The notes under the pieces were generated by a model that searched no databases, was not told the DNA's origin, and saw only the letters and a list, made by a program, of their open reading frames with translations. Positions 9,555 to 18,397 of a DNA stretch of 55,972 bases are shown here, piece by piece; within the stretch, counting starts at the first letter, position 1, and every line of letters begins with the position of its first letter. The DNA is from Mesorhizobium caraganae (GTDB taxonomy: Bacteria; Pseudomonadota; Alphaproteobacteria; Rhizobiales; Rhizobiaceae), in the NCBI RefSeq assembly GCF_016836705.1, contig NZ_JAFCGY010000034.1, positions 1 through 55,972 of the forward strand, in the 5' to 3' direction. The translations under genes were made by a program, and so were the position numbers.

Positions 9555-9570
9555 TTAATCTCTCGTTAAC
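9555..9570. promoter_or_regulatory. CtrA-type box, TTAA-N7-TTAAC
   Basis: TTAATCTCTCGTTAAC matches the alphaproteobacterial CtrA consensus (TTAA, 7 bases, TTAAC). It lies 22 bp after the GFA gene and 232 bp before the next start, so the target gene is uncertain. Single motif matches are weak evidence. Confidence 0.35.
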
Positions 9571-9801
9571 CAAGCCGGCGCACCCTTTGGAGGGCAGATG
9601 TCGGCGCTCGGGGTGCGGCACTGTAGTACCTATGCACTTCTTGCGCCGACCAAGGAATCAGCCCAGCATCCCGGGCTGAGAGTGAAAAAGCATTTATGGC
9701 CGGGCGCGGCATATCTGCGAGCTGACGGTTCGGCCACTGGGAAGACACGTTCCAAGAACGGGCAAGCAAACGCTTGATGCTCGCTTGAAAGGAACGTTTC
9801 C

Positions 9802-10179
9802 ATGTCTGCTGCCATAGTCCGATCGGCCAGAGCCGTTCAACCGGCTGGCCGACTTCTGTTTTCCCTGTTCGTGATCGGCGCGATCGCGGTGCTGACCGCA
9901 CCCGGCTTCGCCCATGACGCCAAACCGACGGCGGCGAAGCCGCAAGGCTGGAGTTATCCCTTCGCCTGCTGCGCCAACTATGACTGCCGCACCACCCATA
10001 CGGGCGAGGTGCTGGAAAAGCCCGAGGGCTATGTCATCGCCGGAACGGGGGAGGTCGTTCCGATGAGCGACAAGCGGGTCAAGGACTCACCCGACGGCGA
10101 TTTCCACTGGTGCGCGCACCAGGCTGGTCTCGACGCCGGCAAGACGATCTGCCTGTTCGTACCGCCGCGTTCCTACTGA
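9802..10179 (+). CDS. hypothetical secreted protein
   Basis: 125 aa, preceded by GAAAGGAAC. An N-terminal hydrophobic segment (about residues 18-35) ending near APGFAHDA looks like a Sec signal peptide. The mature part has four cysteines (CCANYDC and HWC) that could form disulfides, plus a further Cys near the C-terminus (TICLF). Probably periplasmic. I do not recognise the family. About 240 bp of non-coding DNA separates it from the GFA gene. Confidence 0.75.
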   Translation: MSAAIVRSARAVQPAGRLLFSLFVIGAIAVLTAPGFAHDAKPTAAKPQGWSYPFACCANYDCRTTHTGEVLEKPEGYVIAGTGEVVPMSDKRVKDSPDGDFHWCAHQAGLDAGKTICLFVPPRSY

Positions 10180-10312
10180 CGGCTGTTGACAAAGTTCATC
10201 GGAAGGCAGGCCGTAGTTCCAGAACATTTTTGCTGAGAAGGCTGGCGTGTGACGTGAGGCCATCCATGGCACTGGCAAGCGCTTCTCAGCCTTAGGTGTT
10301 TTGGTGCTTCCG

Positions 10313-11182
10313 TCACACGGAAGGAGCGACTGCTGAGGCGAAGTCGCGATATGGGCGCAGTGGGCGGCCCAGAAGCGCCGTCAGGCGCTCGACGTCGCCA
10401 GCTTCAGGCAGCATCCCGTCGGTGAAGAAGCGCTCGCCCATCAGGCGCATGTCGTAGGCCATCCAGGCGGGCAAGAACTGCTTGAGATTTTGCTCAAAGC
10501 CCTCTGTATTGTCGCCGCTGTAGCTGATTGGGCGGGCAAGCACGTCTGACCAGATTGCGGCAATATCCGTCCCGGTCAGTGTCTGCGGACCGACGAGGTT
10601 GATCCGGTCGAGCGCAAGCGGCTCCTCGGACTGTTCGCGGCGCAGCAGTTCAAGAGCGGCGATCTCGGCGATATCACGGGCGTCGATCATGGCGAGACCC
10701 TTGGCGCCGATCGGCATTGGGTAGGTGCCATAGCCGGTGATGATGTCTTCGATCATCAGATCGTTCTGGATGAAGTAAGCCGGGCGCAAGATCGTAGCCT
10801 TGAAGTCCATCTGCTCGATCATCCGCTCGACGCCGAACTTGCCCGCGAAATGCGGCACGTTCACATAGACGTCAGCGTGGATCACCGACAGATAGACGAT
10901 CCGCTCGATGCCGGCCGATCGGGCCACGTTCAGCGCGATCAAGGCCTGGGTGAATTCATCCGGTACCACGGCGTTCAAGAGGAACAGCGTGGAAACCCCA
11001 GACATGGCTTTGCGCAGCGAATCGACATCGAGAAAGTCGCCTTGCACGACGGATACACCAGCCGGGAAGCTGGCTTTCGACGGATCGCGGACGAGAGCAC
11101 GGACATCGGCGCCCCGCGTGACGAGGTGTTCGACGACTTGGCGGCCAATATTGCCCGTGGCGCCGGTAACGAGAATGGTCAT
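10313..11182 (-). CDS. NmrA-like NAD(P)-binding SDR-family protein
   Basis: 289 aa. The N-terminal Rossmann motif is TGATGNIGRQV, followed by DVRALVRDPSK (NADP-binding basic patch) and VVQGDFLD. The overall pattern matches atypical SDRs of the NmrA/quinone-oxidoreductase QorB type. It lacks the classical YxxxK catalytic pair in a clear position, so it may sense or bind redox cofactors instead of acting as a dehydrogenase. Divergent from the LysR regulator (104-bp gap), the usual arrangement for a regulator and its target. Confidence 0.85.
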   Translation of the reverse strand: MTILVTGATGNIGRQVVEHLVTRGADVRALVRDPSKASFPAGVSVVQGDFLDVDSLRKAMSGVSTLFLLNAVVPDEFTQALIALNVARSAGIERIVYLSVIHADVYVNVPHFAGKFGVERMIEQMDFKATILRPAYFIQNDLMIEDIITGYGTYPMPIGAKGLAMIDARDIAEIAALELLRREQSEEPLALDRINLVGPQTLTGTDIAAIWSDVLARPISYSGDNTEGFEQNLKQFLPAWMAYDMRLMGERFFTDGMLPEAGDVERLTALLGRPLRPYRDFASAVAPSV

Positions 11183-11286
11183 GGAATTTCTCCTGTCGGG
11201 TTGCTTGACAGGGCCAATATGTGTGGCTCACAAAGAGTCCAGTAGACGGAAATTTTAGACACATCGTCTCACTGGCGGGACGCTTC

Positions 11287-12174
11287 ATGGATCTTCTTGC
11301 TCTCACCGATTTCAATCTCGTTGCCCGCCATGGTGGCTTCGGCAAAGCGGCAAGGGCCACCGGCCGGCCCAAGGCAACGTTGTCCCGACGCGTTGGAGAA
11401 TTGGAGAGCAGTCTTGATCTGCGCCTGTTCGAACGGGGCGCGCGTAACCTGAAGCTGACCGAAGAAGGACGGGCGCTCTTCGAGCGGACCGGAACATTGC
11501 TTGCCGAACTGGACGAGACGGCTGCAGCGATCGCCTCGGGTGGTCAAAAACCCAAGGGGAGACTGCGGATCAGCGCACCTATGCTTTTTTCTCAGACGGC
11601 AATGGGGAGGATCGCGGCGGGTTTTGCCCTTAAATATCCGGAGGTGAGGCTTGAGGTGACGACAGAGGACCGCCATGTCGACATGATCGAGGAAGGCTAC
11701 GATCTCGTAATCCGGGTCAATCCAGATCCCGACGAAAGCCTGGTCGGACGGGCGTTTCTCCGCGACCGCCTGGTCGTCGTGGCGAGCCCTCACCTTTCTC
11801 GCACGACCGGCGGCCCCGCTCCGGGCGTTGCGCGCGGGACAGGCGAACGGCAAACATGGCACGTGAAGACCCAAGGTGACCGGTCGACAATTAAAATCGA
11901 GCCGGTCCTTGCTTTGTCGACGCTCATCATGGTCCGGGATGCGGTGCGAGCCGGGGTCGGTGCAGCACGTCTTCCCATTTCGTTGGTGGCCCACGACTTG
12001 GCCGACGGCACACTGGTGAATTGGGGGGATATTGACGGCCCCGAGATCTCTCTATGGACGCTCTACCCGTCTCGGCGGCTGCTCAGCGCGCGAGTGTCGG
12101 CGTTCCTGGATTTTCTAAGACAGGCTTTCCCAAATGGGACGCCGGACGAACTAGCTGCCTATATTGGCAGGTGA
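11287..12174 (+). CDS. LysR-family transcriptional regulator
   Basis: 295 aa. N-terminal winged helix-turn-helix (FNLVARHGGFGKAARATG... KATLSRRVGELE, residues about 8-50), then a substrate-binding-like effector domain (about 88-290) beginning GRLRISAPMLF. Start at 11287 chosen because the HTH begins immediately after it. The divergent NmrA-like gene is the probable target, with the shared 104-bp region carrying the operator. The effector is unknown. Confidence 0.9.
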   Translation: MDLLALTDFNLVARHGGFGKAARATGRPKATLSRRVGELESSLDLRLFERGARNLKLTEEGRALFERTGTLLAELDETAAAIASGGQKPKGRLRISAPMLFSQTAMGRIAAGFALKYPEVRLEVTTEDRHVDMIEEGYDLVIRVNPDPDESLVGRAFLRDRLVVVASPHLSRTTGGPAPGVARGTGERQTWHVKTQGDRSTIKIEPVLALSTLIMVRDAVRAGVGAARLPISLVAHDLADGTLVNWGDIDGPEISLWTLYPSRRLLSARVSAFLDFLRQAFPNGTPDELAAYIGR

Positions 12175-12304
12175 CGACGGACCCGCTTCAGCCAGAGCGC
12201 CGCTCGGCTCTATCGATCAGAGCCTGCTGACAGACAGTTGTCAGGAGCCTTCCTTTATGGTGCCTTTGCCGCATGGCGGCGGGCAACGGAGAGGAGAGCT
12301 TTTC

Positions 12305-12673
12305 ATGACCATCAAGGCCAGCTGTCACTGCAGGGCGACGACATTCGAGGTTTCGCAAGCGCCCGAGACAGTAACGCAATGCACCTGCTCGTTCTGCTCC
12401 AAGCGCGGCTCGCTGTGGGCCTACTACGTTCCGTCGCAATTCAAGCTCACCAGCCCGGCAAAGAACGTCTCCGTCTATCAATGGGGATCGAAGACCGTCA
12501 AACACGGGTTTTGCGCCATTTGCGGCTGCGGCACCTTCACCGAGACGCCGGACTGGTCGACCGGCAAACCCGACTTCGACAACCCCAAGATCTCGGTCAA
12601 TTCGCGGCTGTTCGACGATTTCGACCTCGACAAGGTCGAGGTGGTCGTTATCGACGGCAAGAATCTCTGGTAG
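12305..12673 (+). CDS. second GFA/CENP-V family zinc-binding protein
   Basis: 122 aa with the GFA cysteine pattern: SCHCRATTFEV at the N-terminus, CTCSFCSKRGS near residue 28 and CAICGCG near 70. Start at 12305 has GGAGAGGAGA upstream; the longer open frame is rejected because its extra N-terminus shows no homology pattern. Only remotely similar to the GFA gene at 9126, so a paralogous subfamily and not a recent duplicate. Function unknown. Confidence 0.85.
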   Translation: MTIKASCHCRATTFEVSQAPETVTQCTCSFCSKRGSLWAYYVPSQFKLTSPAKNVSVYQWGSKTVKHGFCAICGCGTFTETPDWSTGKPDFDNPKISVNSRLFDDFDLDKVEVVVIDGKNLW

Positions 12674-12827
12674 GCCGTCAATTGCGGCAGAGGCACAAGG
12701 GTGGCGCAAGCGGGGGAAAAGCCGCTTTCGCCGTTCCGCTTTTCGCCGTATTTCATGGTACAAGACCCGTGGAAGGGCTGATATGCGCGGGCCGCAAAGG
12801 CCGCGGTTTGGAGAGGGACGTTATCTC

Positions 12828-13478
12828 ATGAAAAAGACTGTGCTCGTCGCCGTTGCGACGGCTGTGCTGGTGAGCGCCTGCACGACCACTGATCCATATA
12901 CCGGCGATCAGAAGATTTCCAACACCGCCGCGGGTGCAGGCCTTGGTGCCCTGGCCGGCGCCAGCCTTGGTCTGCTTGCCGGCGGCAATGACCGCCGCAA
13001 TGCGCTGATCGGGGCCGGTATCGGCGCGCTGGCCGGCGGCGCCATCGGCGCCACGATGGACCAGAACGAGGCTGAATTGCGCCGCCAGCTGCAGGGCACT
13101 GGCGTCAGCGTCACCCGCGCCGGTGACCAGATCATCCTCAACATGCCGTCCGACATCACCTTCAACGTCGACCAGGATGCGGTGAAGCCCGGCTTCTACC
13201 AGGTGCTGAATTCGGTGGCGCTGGTGCTGAACAAGTTCCGCCAGACCACGGTCGACGTGTTCGGCCACACTGATTCGACCGGTGGCGACGAGCACAATTT
13301 CGATCTGTCGCAGCGCCGTGCTTTGGCGGTCGCCAACTATCTGTCGGGACAGGGCGTCGACTCGCGCCGCTTCGCCGTCACCGGCTTCGGCAAGACCCGT
13401 CCGATCGCATCCAACGCAACGTCGGCCGGCCGCGCGCAGAACCGGCGCGTCGAGATCCAGCTTTCGCCGCTCACCTGA
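12828..13478 (+). CDS. OmpA-family lipoprotein with glycine-zipper domain
   Basis: 216 aa. Lipoprotein signal MKKTVLVAVATAVLVSAC with lipobox LVSAC (Cys 18). A glycine-zipper region (AAGAGLGALAGASLGLL and IGAGIGALAGGAIGA, about residues 35-80) probably inserts in membrane. The C-terminal OmpA-like domain (about 100-215) has peptidoglycan-binding features VFGHTDSTG and NRRVEIQL. It probably tethers the outer membrane to the cell wall. E. coli YiaD is the closest architectural match. A strong terminator follows 25 bp after the stop. Confidence 0.93.
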   Translation: MKKTVLVAVATAVLVSACTTTDPYTGDQKISNTAAGAGLGALAGASLGLLAGGNDRRNALIGAGIGALAGGAIGATMDQNEAELRRQLQGTGVSVTRAGDQIILNMPSDITFNVDQDAVKPGFYQVLNSVALVLNKFRQTTVDVFGHTDSTGGDEHNFDLSQRRALAVANYLSGQGVDSRRFAVTGFGKTRPIASNATSAGRAQNRRVEIQLSPLT

Positions 13479-13503
13479 TCAGGTCGGCATCGACATGCGA
13501 AGG

Positions 13504-13526
13504 CGGCCCCGCAAGGGGCCGTTTTT
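13504..13526 (+). terminator. Rho-independent terminator
   Basis: CGGCCCC-GCAA-GGGGCCG stem-loop followed by TTTTT (13522-13526), just after the OmpA-type lipoprotein gene. Confidence 0.85.
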
Positions 13527-13719
13527 ATTTTGGCTCCTGTGGTCCGCAAAGGGATCTAAAGCATTAGAGTTTTCTAATAATCTCTTTCCGGAGACCTTGG
13601 AAAGGATTAGCATTGGCACCGTTCCAGAGAGGGGATGGGGCGGGTACAAACGGCCGCGCAATCATCATCTATTCGGCCCCGGTCTTGCACGGCCAGATCA
13701 TGAAATCTGGGAGGAATGC

Positions 13720-14328
13720 ATGACAAGAACAACTCGCCTTGGGCGTTGCGGCGTCCTCGTTTTGACAGGTCTAGTCTCCGCGTGGTGCGCAGCCGCCACG
13801 GCTCGAGCCGAAGACGCCAACAAGGCCGATATCGAAGCCTTGAAGAAATCGCTCGCCAAATATGAGGACTACACGGCCGCCGTCCGCGACCTTTATCTGT
13901 CGACCGTCGGTTGCGTCTACTACTCCGGGGAAAAGATCGCCGGCGCGATGGACTATCCGAAGGGCGCCATGGGCATCCATTTCGTCAATGTCCCGAGTGT
14001 CGGTCAGAAACTCGATCCGATGCGCCCCAATGTGCTGATTTACGAGCCGACCAAAAAAGGCTTGAAGTTGGTTGGCGTGGAATGGCTGGTGCCCCTGACG
14101 CCAGACACCAAGGAAGCTCCGAAACTCTTTGGCCAGACCTTCATGGGGCCGATGGAAGGGCACTATCCGCTCATTCCGAGGGAGTTCGTCCACTACGACC
14201 TTCATGCCTGGCTGTTCAAGGACAACCCGAACGGCATGTTCAGCCCGACGAACCCGAACGTGAGATGCAGCAAGGCCGAGTTTCCGATGCTGGAAAAACC
14301 GACCAAGATGATGCCCGGCCCGATGTGA
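13720..14328 (+). CDS. hypothetical exported protein
   Basis: 202 aa, start at 13720 with GGGAGGAATGC upstream. Signal peptide visible (hydrophobic VLVLTGLVSAWCAAATARAEDA). The mature protein begins with a charged helix (NKADIEALKKSLAKYEDYTAAVRDLY), then a beta-rich domain containing GCVYYSGEKIAGAMDYPKG and a His-rich C-terminal stretch (HYPLIPREFVHYDLHAW). Probably periplasmic. Family not recognised. It stands alone between a terminator and a convergent helicase gene. Confidence 0.75.
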   Translation: MTRTTRLGRCGVLVLTGLVSAWCAAATARAEDANKADIEALKKSLAKYEDYTAAVRDLYLSTVGCVYYSGEKIAGAMDYPKGAMGIHFVNVPSVGQKLDPMRPNVLIYEPTKKGLKLVGVEWLVPLTPDTKEAPKLFGQTFMGPMEGHYPLIPREFVHYDLHAWLFKDNPNGMFSPTNPNVRCSKAEFPMLEKPTKMMPGPM

Positions 14329-14394
14329 CGGGACAGATGTGATCGCGGCAGGCAAGCCGGTGATCGGCTTGCCTTGCCAAACGAAAACCGGAAA

Positions 14395-16047
14395 TCAGAC
14401 CTTGGCGACGATCTTCATGAAGGCCGGCATGTCATCACCGAAGCCGACGGTGCCGTCATTGTCGTCGCCGCCGCGGTTGTTGCGAGCAGGGCGGCTGTTG
14501 CCAGCGCGCTGCGGCCTCGTGTCGCCGCGTTCGGGAGCACGGTTCTCGTTGTTGCGATCGGAGACCTTGCGCTCGCTGTTTTCGGAGCGGATCGCCTCCT
14601 TGCGCTGACGCCGTTCGCCAATGTCGGCAACCGCGGCTTCGGCTACGACCGGCTGTTCTTCGCGCGCGGCATCCGCCGGGGCTTCGTCGCTGGGCTTGGC
14701 ATGGCGCTCGCGCGGCTTGCGCTCGCCGCGATCTTTGCGGTCTTCGTCCTTGCGGCCGGCGCGACGCGGCGCGCCACGGCCACGGCGGGGCGCTTCGTCC
14801 TCGCTGCTTTCGCTTGCGACCACCGTCGACAGGTCGCCGTCATGCCACTCGATCTTGTTGCCGATCAGCCGCTCGATAGCGTCGATGTATTTGGTGTCCG
14901 ACTTGGTGGCGATGGTGAAGGATTTGCCGGAGCGTCCGGCGCGGCCAGTACGACCGATGCGGTGGACATAGTCTTCTGCGTGTATCGGCACGTCGTAGTT
15001 GAAGACGTGGCTGACATCGGGGATGTCGAGGCCACGCGCGGCGACGTCGGATGCCACGAGATAGCGCAGCTTGCCGTCGCGGAAATTGGCCAGCATCTGC
15101 ATGCGCGCACGCTGGTCCATGTCGCCATGCAGCGCGCCGGCGTCGAAATCATACTTCAGCAGCGAGCGGAACAGTTCCGACACTTCGACCTTGCGGTTGC
15201 AGAAGATGATGGCGTTCTTCAGTTCGGCGTCTTCTGCCTTCATCAGATTGCGCAGCGTCTCGCGCTTGTCCCATGGCTTTGAGCCCGACTTGACCAGCCG
15301 CTGGATGATGTTGGTGGCAGCGGACGCGGCCTTCGAAACCTCGACACGCACCGGTGCGTGCAGGAACTTTTCGGTGAGCTTGGTGATCTCCGGCGGCATC
15401 GTCGCCGAGAAGAACAGCGTCTGCCTGGTAAACGGGATCATCTCGCAGATGCGCTCGATGTCGGGGATGAAGCCCATGTCGAGCATGCGGTCGGCTTCAT
15501 CGATGACGAGAATCTCGACGCCGTTGAGCAATAGCTTGCCGCGTTCGCGGTGGTCGAGCAGGCGGCCGGGCGTGGCGATCAGCACGTCGGCGCCGCGCTC
15601 GAGTTTCTTGTCCTGCTCGTCGAAGGAGACGCCGCCGATCAGCAGCGCGATGTTGAGCTTGTGGTTCTTGCCGTATCGGATGAAATTCTCTTCGACCTGC
15701 GCGGCGAGTTCGCGCGTCGGCTCGAGGATCAGCGTGCGCGGCATACGGGCGCGGGCCCGGCCTTTTTCGAGGCGGGTGAGCATCGGCAGCACAAAGGAGG
15801 CGGTTTTGCCGGTACCGGTCTGGGCGATGCCCAGAATATCCTTGCCGAGCAGCGCATGCGGGATGGCGCCGGCCTGGATCGGCGTCGGCTGCGTGTAGCC
15901 GGCATCGGTGACTGCGGAAAGGACCTTGGGCGACAGGCCGAGGTCTGAAAAGGTCAACGCTTCTGGAGCGGTCGTGGTGTCTGAGGACAAGTGTTGTTGT
16001 CTTTGGCTGGTTCGGGGAAGCGCAACGGCATCCGTCGCGGCAAGCAC
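14395..16047 (-). CDS. rhlE: DEAD-box ATP-dependent RNA helicase (RhlE-like)
   Basis: 550 aa. Q motif before GYTQPTPIQ; Walker A AQTGTGKT; motif Ia PTRELAAQ; DEAD box as VIDEADRMLDMGF; motif III SAT; helicase C-domain motifs IFCNRKVEV, VASDVAARGLDIP and HRIGRTGRAGR. The C-terminal tail (about residue 410 on) is Arg/Glu-rich low complexity, typical of RNA-binding tails in RhlE-type helicases. It unwinds short RNA duplexes in ribosome assembly, mRNA decay or cold adaptation. The exact start is uncertain: conserved sequence begins near TFSDLGL about 30 residues in. The symbol is by similarity of architecture. Confidence 0.92.
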   Translation of the reverse strand: MLAATDAVALPRTSQRQQHLSSDTTTAPEALTFSDLGLSPKVLSAVTDAGYTQPTPIQAGAIPHALLGKDILGIAQTGTGKTASFVLPMLTRLEKGRARARMPRTLILEPTRELAAQVEENFIRYGKNHKLNIALLIGGVSFDEQDKKLERGADVLIATPGRLLDHRERGKLLLNGVEILVIDEADRMLDMGFIPDIERICEMIPFTRQTLFFSATMPPEITKLTEKFLHAPVRVEVSKAASAATNIIQRLVKSGSKPWDKRETLRNLMKAEDAELKNAIIFCNRKVEVSELFRSLLKYDFDAGALHGDMDQRARMQMLANFRDGKLRYLVASDVAARGLDIPDVSHVFNYDVPIHAEDYVHRIGRTGRAGRSGKSFTIATKSDTKYIDAIERLIGNKIEWHDGDLSTVVASESSEDEAPRRGRGAPRRAGRKDEDRKDRGERKPRERHAKPSDEAPADAAREEQPVVAEAAVADIGERRQRKEAIRSENSERKVSDRNNENRAPERGDTRPQRAGNSRPARNNRGGDDNDGTVGFGDDMPAFMKIVAKV

Positions 16048-16181
16048 AGCGTGCCTGCAAGATTGGTATTGCGATTAGGCGCAAGCCCGCGATTTGTCAA
16101 CAGAAACGGGCGGGATTGGTGCGATTGTGAAACGTAAGCTTAATCGCGATGCTTAATCAGGTAGTGTCTTTTTGCGCCGGC

Positions 16182-16949
16182 TCAATAGCGAAACTGCTCG
16201 GCGAGAATGCGTTCGTTCCACGAATGGTTGGGGTCAAACAGCAGCGTCGCCGTCGCGCTCAGTGATTCCCGAACCGTGACGGAAGTCACCGCCTTGACCT
16301 CGGTGTGGTCGGCGGCGGCGTTCACCGGCCGCTTTTCCGGCTCCAGAATATCGAAGCGAACGGTCGCCTTGTTGGACAACAGGGCACCCCGCCAACGGCG
16401 CGGCCGGAACGGGCTGACCGGGGTCAACGCGAGCAGCGGCGCGTCGAGCGGCAGGATCGGCCCGTGCGCCGACAGATTGTAGGCGGTGGAGCCGGCCGGC
16501 GTCGCGATCATCACGCCGTCGCAGTTCAGTTCCTCGATCCGGACCTGTTCGTCGACGGCGATGCGGATTTTTGCGGTCTGATAGGATTGGCGCCACAGCG
16601 CCACTTCGTTGATGGCAAGTGCTGAAATCGTCTCGCCCTCATGCGTCACCGCCAGCATCTCCAGCGGCCGGATCGTTTCGGCGACGGCGGCGGCGATGCG
16701 TTCGGTGAGGCCGCCGACGCGGTATTCGTTCATCAGGAAGCCGATGGTGCCACGGTTCATGCCGTAGACCTTTTTTCCCGTGCTCATCGTGTCACGCAGG
16801 GTCTGCAGCAGAAAGCCGTCGCCGCCCAGCGCCACCACCACCTCGGCGTCCTCGAACGAGGTCTGGCCATAGCGGGCCGACAGGCTTTCCATCGCCGCCC
16901 TGGCATCGGCGGTGTCGGACGAGACGAAGGCGAAACTGGCGTTGCTCAT
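16182..16949 (-). CDS. nadK: NAD kinase
   Basis: Phosphorylates NAD to NADP. 255 aa. The signature GGDGFLLQTLRD lies near residue 40, and the NAD/ATP site reads NCDGVMIATPAGSTAYNLSAHGPI. The C-terminal LLFDPNHSWNERIL is typical of the short alphaproteobacterial enzymes. Start at 16949 has GGGAAG upstream; a longer frame to 17204 is rejected as it has no NAD-kinase character. Convergent with nothing; separated from rhlE by about 130 bp on the same strand. Confidence 0.95.
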   Translation of the reverse strand: MSNASFAFVSSDTADARAAMESLSARYGQTSFEDAEVVVALGGDGFLLQTLRDTMSTGKKVYGMNRGTIGFLMNEYRVGGLTERIAAAVAETIRPLEMLAVTHEGETISALAINEVALWRQSYQTAKIRIAVDEQVRIEELNCDGVMIATPAGSTAYNLSAHGPILPLDAPLLALTPVSPFRPRRWRGALLSNKATVRFDILEPEKRPVNAAADHTEVKAVTSVTVRESLSATATLLFDPNHSWNERILAEQFRY

Positions 16950-17197
16950 GACTTCCCGATGGCGGTCGGCGGCGGTTGCGTGGGGTAGCATGGGCAAGCG
17001 CATCTGCAAAGGGAGGCCGCGTCCGGTCCCACCGCGGCTGCGCCGGATCGAAATCGGTGGCTCGCGCTTCATGTCGCCGGAGAGGCGAATGTGATGGTTA
17101 AGAGCGAGCTTAAACACTCGTAAAGCCCGATCGATCATGTTAGCCGGCAGAGGATGGGTGGCTGGGGGGCTAGCCAGTTGAGACCTGTCTATTGCCG

Positions 17198-17353
17198 GTG
17201 ACACGCCTGATTATCGTCTTCCTCGTGATGGGAAGTTTCGCGCTTCTCTTCGCCGAACTTGTGCGGCAGTCCGAGGACATGAGTTCCAGGCCGAGGCCGA
17301 CGGCCTCACGCTGCGGCGACGCCAGGATGCCATGCCCGCAGAACGCATTGTAG
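17198..17353 (+). CDS. small hypothetical membrane or secreted protein
   Basis: GTG-initiated 51-codon frame encoding a hydrophobic N-terminus (RLIIVFLVMGSFALLFAEL) and a polar, Cys-containing C-terminus. It could be a signal-anchored small protein. Low GC at the start and no clear ribosome binding site make it uncertain. It converges on the CHAT protease gene. Confidence 0.3.
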   Translation: MTRLIIVFLVMGSFALLFAELVRQSEDMSSRPRPTASRCGDARMPCPQNAL

Positions 17354-17391
17354 GCTGAAGCCGCAAGCGACCGTCGACGGCGCGGCATCGC

Positions 17392-18396
17392 TCACTGCGC
17401 GACAATCTGAAGATTGGCGTTGCCGTAGAATGTGTAGGCGAGATAGGTCGGATCGCCGGTCTGGTAGAATTCTCTGCGCACATCCTGCAGGATCTCGGCC
17501 AGATAGACCGGCCCGTCCTTGATCCGCGTGCTGATGCCGCCATAGAAATCGGTCGAGAAAGCCGCTGCCGCACGGTCGGTCAGTGGCCACATGCCGCCGA
17601 TGAAACCGGAAGCGCCACCCGCCAGCACCGCCGGACCCCAGCCCTGCACGAAGCCGCCGAGCATCTGAGAGCGACCGGTGTCGCAGGCGTTGAAGAAGTA
17701 GGACGGATTGCCCTTGCCATGCGCGGCCGCGATCAGGGCGCTCCATGTATCGGGGTCGAGCGACTGGTCGACGAGATCGATGGCAAAGACCGGCCGTCCA
17801 CTGCTCGGCTGGTTGACCTCGCCATGACCGGAGAAATGAATGAAACCGGTCGAGACTTCGCCGACCAGTTTTTCGAAGGAGATGAAATCGCCATCGAAGC
17901 GGCGGTAGCCGGCAAGCTTGCTCAGCGACGCGATCTCGTCCTCTTGAAAGCGCAGCGACTGTTTGTCGACATAGGAGGGCGCGACAGCCGCGACACCGGT
18001 GAAGGTCATGCGGTCGAGCGGGTTGTCTACCTGTGAGACACTGCTGCGCGGCGCCCAGCGCGCCAGCCGGTAGCCCATGCCGAGAAAACCGTCGCCGGTG
18101 GCGCCGTCGGCTTTGCGCGGGCGGATCAGTTCCCAGGGCAGCGTCGGGCTGTTCGACGTGATCTGGATCGAATGTAGCTCGCCTTTGCCGCGCAGTGACC
18201 AGAACACGTCCTTGAATGCTTTCGGCACATAGTCGCGGTAGAGCGCATCGCCAAAACCTTCGGCGGCCAGCGTGACGAAACGCTTTTGCGCGTCCGGATC
18301 GCTGCTTGCCGCAGTTTGCTGCAGCGAAACCGCGCCGCGCAGGCTCAAGCCGAGCTGCAGCAGGCGGCGGTATTGCGAGTCCAGCCATGCCGCCAT
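17392..18396 (-). CDS. CHAT-domain caspase-like protease
   Basis: 334 aa. The CHAT fold (caspase HetF-associated with TPRs, clan CD peptidase) is shown by a catalytic His in GFIHFSGHGEVN (near residue 188) and catalytic Cys in YFFNACDTGRS (near 237). WPLTDRAAAAF follows, typical of the C-terminal CHAT strand-helix. Upstream, LPWELIRP is another CHAT hallmark. There are no TPR repeats; an N-terminal helical region (residues 1-80) stands in their place. ATG at 18396 lies 1 bp after the TGA of the upstream gene (TGAGATG), so translation is probably coupled. CHAT proteases act in defence and cell death (for example gasdermin activation, Craspase), but the target here is unknown. Confidence 0.88.
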   Translation of the reverse strand: MAAWLDSQYRRLLQLGLSLRGAVSLQQTAASSDPDAQKRFVTLAAEGFGDALYRDYVPKAFKDVFWSLRGKGELHSIQITSNSPTLPWELIRPRKADGATGDGFLGMGYRLARWAPRSSVSQVDNPLDRMTFTGVAAVAPSYVDKQSLRFQEDEIASLSKLAGYRRFDGDFISFEKLVGEVSTGFIHFSGHGEVNQPSSGRPVFAIDLVDQSLDPDTWSALIAAAHGKGNPSYFFNACDTGRSQMLGGFVQGWGPAVLAGGASGFIGGMWPLTDRAAAAFSTDFYGGISTRIKDGPVYLAEILQDVRREFYQTGDPTYLAYTFYGNANLQIVAQ

Positions 18397-18397
18397 C

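Noticed and set aside
16152..16168. Paired TTAA words upstream of rhlE
   Set aside because: Spacing of 9 bases does not fit the CtrA consensus and the position is between same-strand genes.
17098..17113. TTAA-N8-TTAA site resembling a CtrA box
   Set aside because: The spacer is 8, not 7, and no clear gene start follows.
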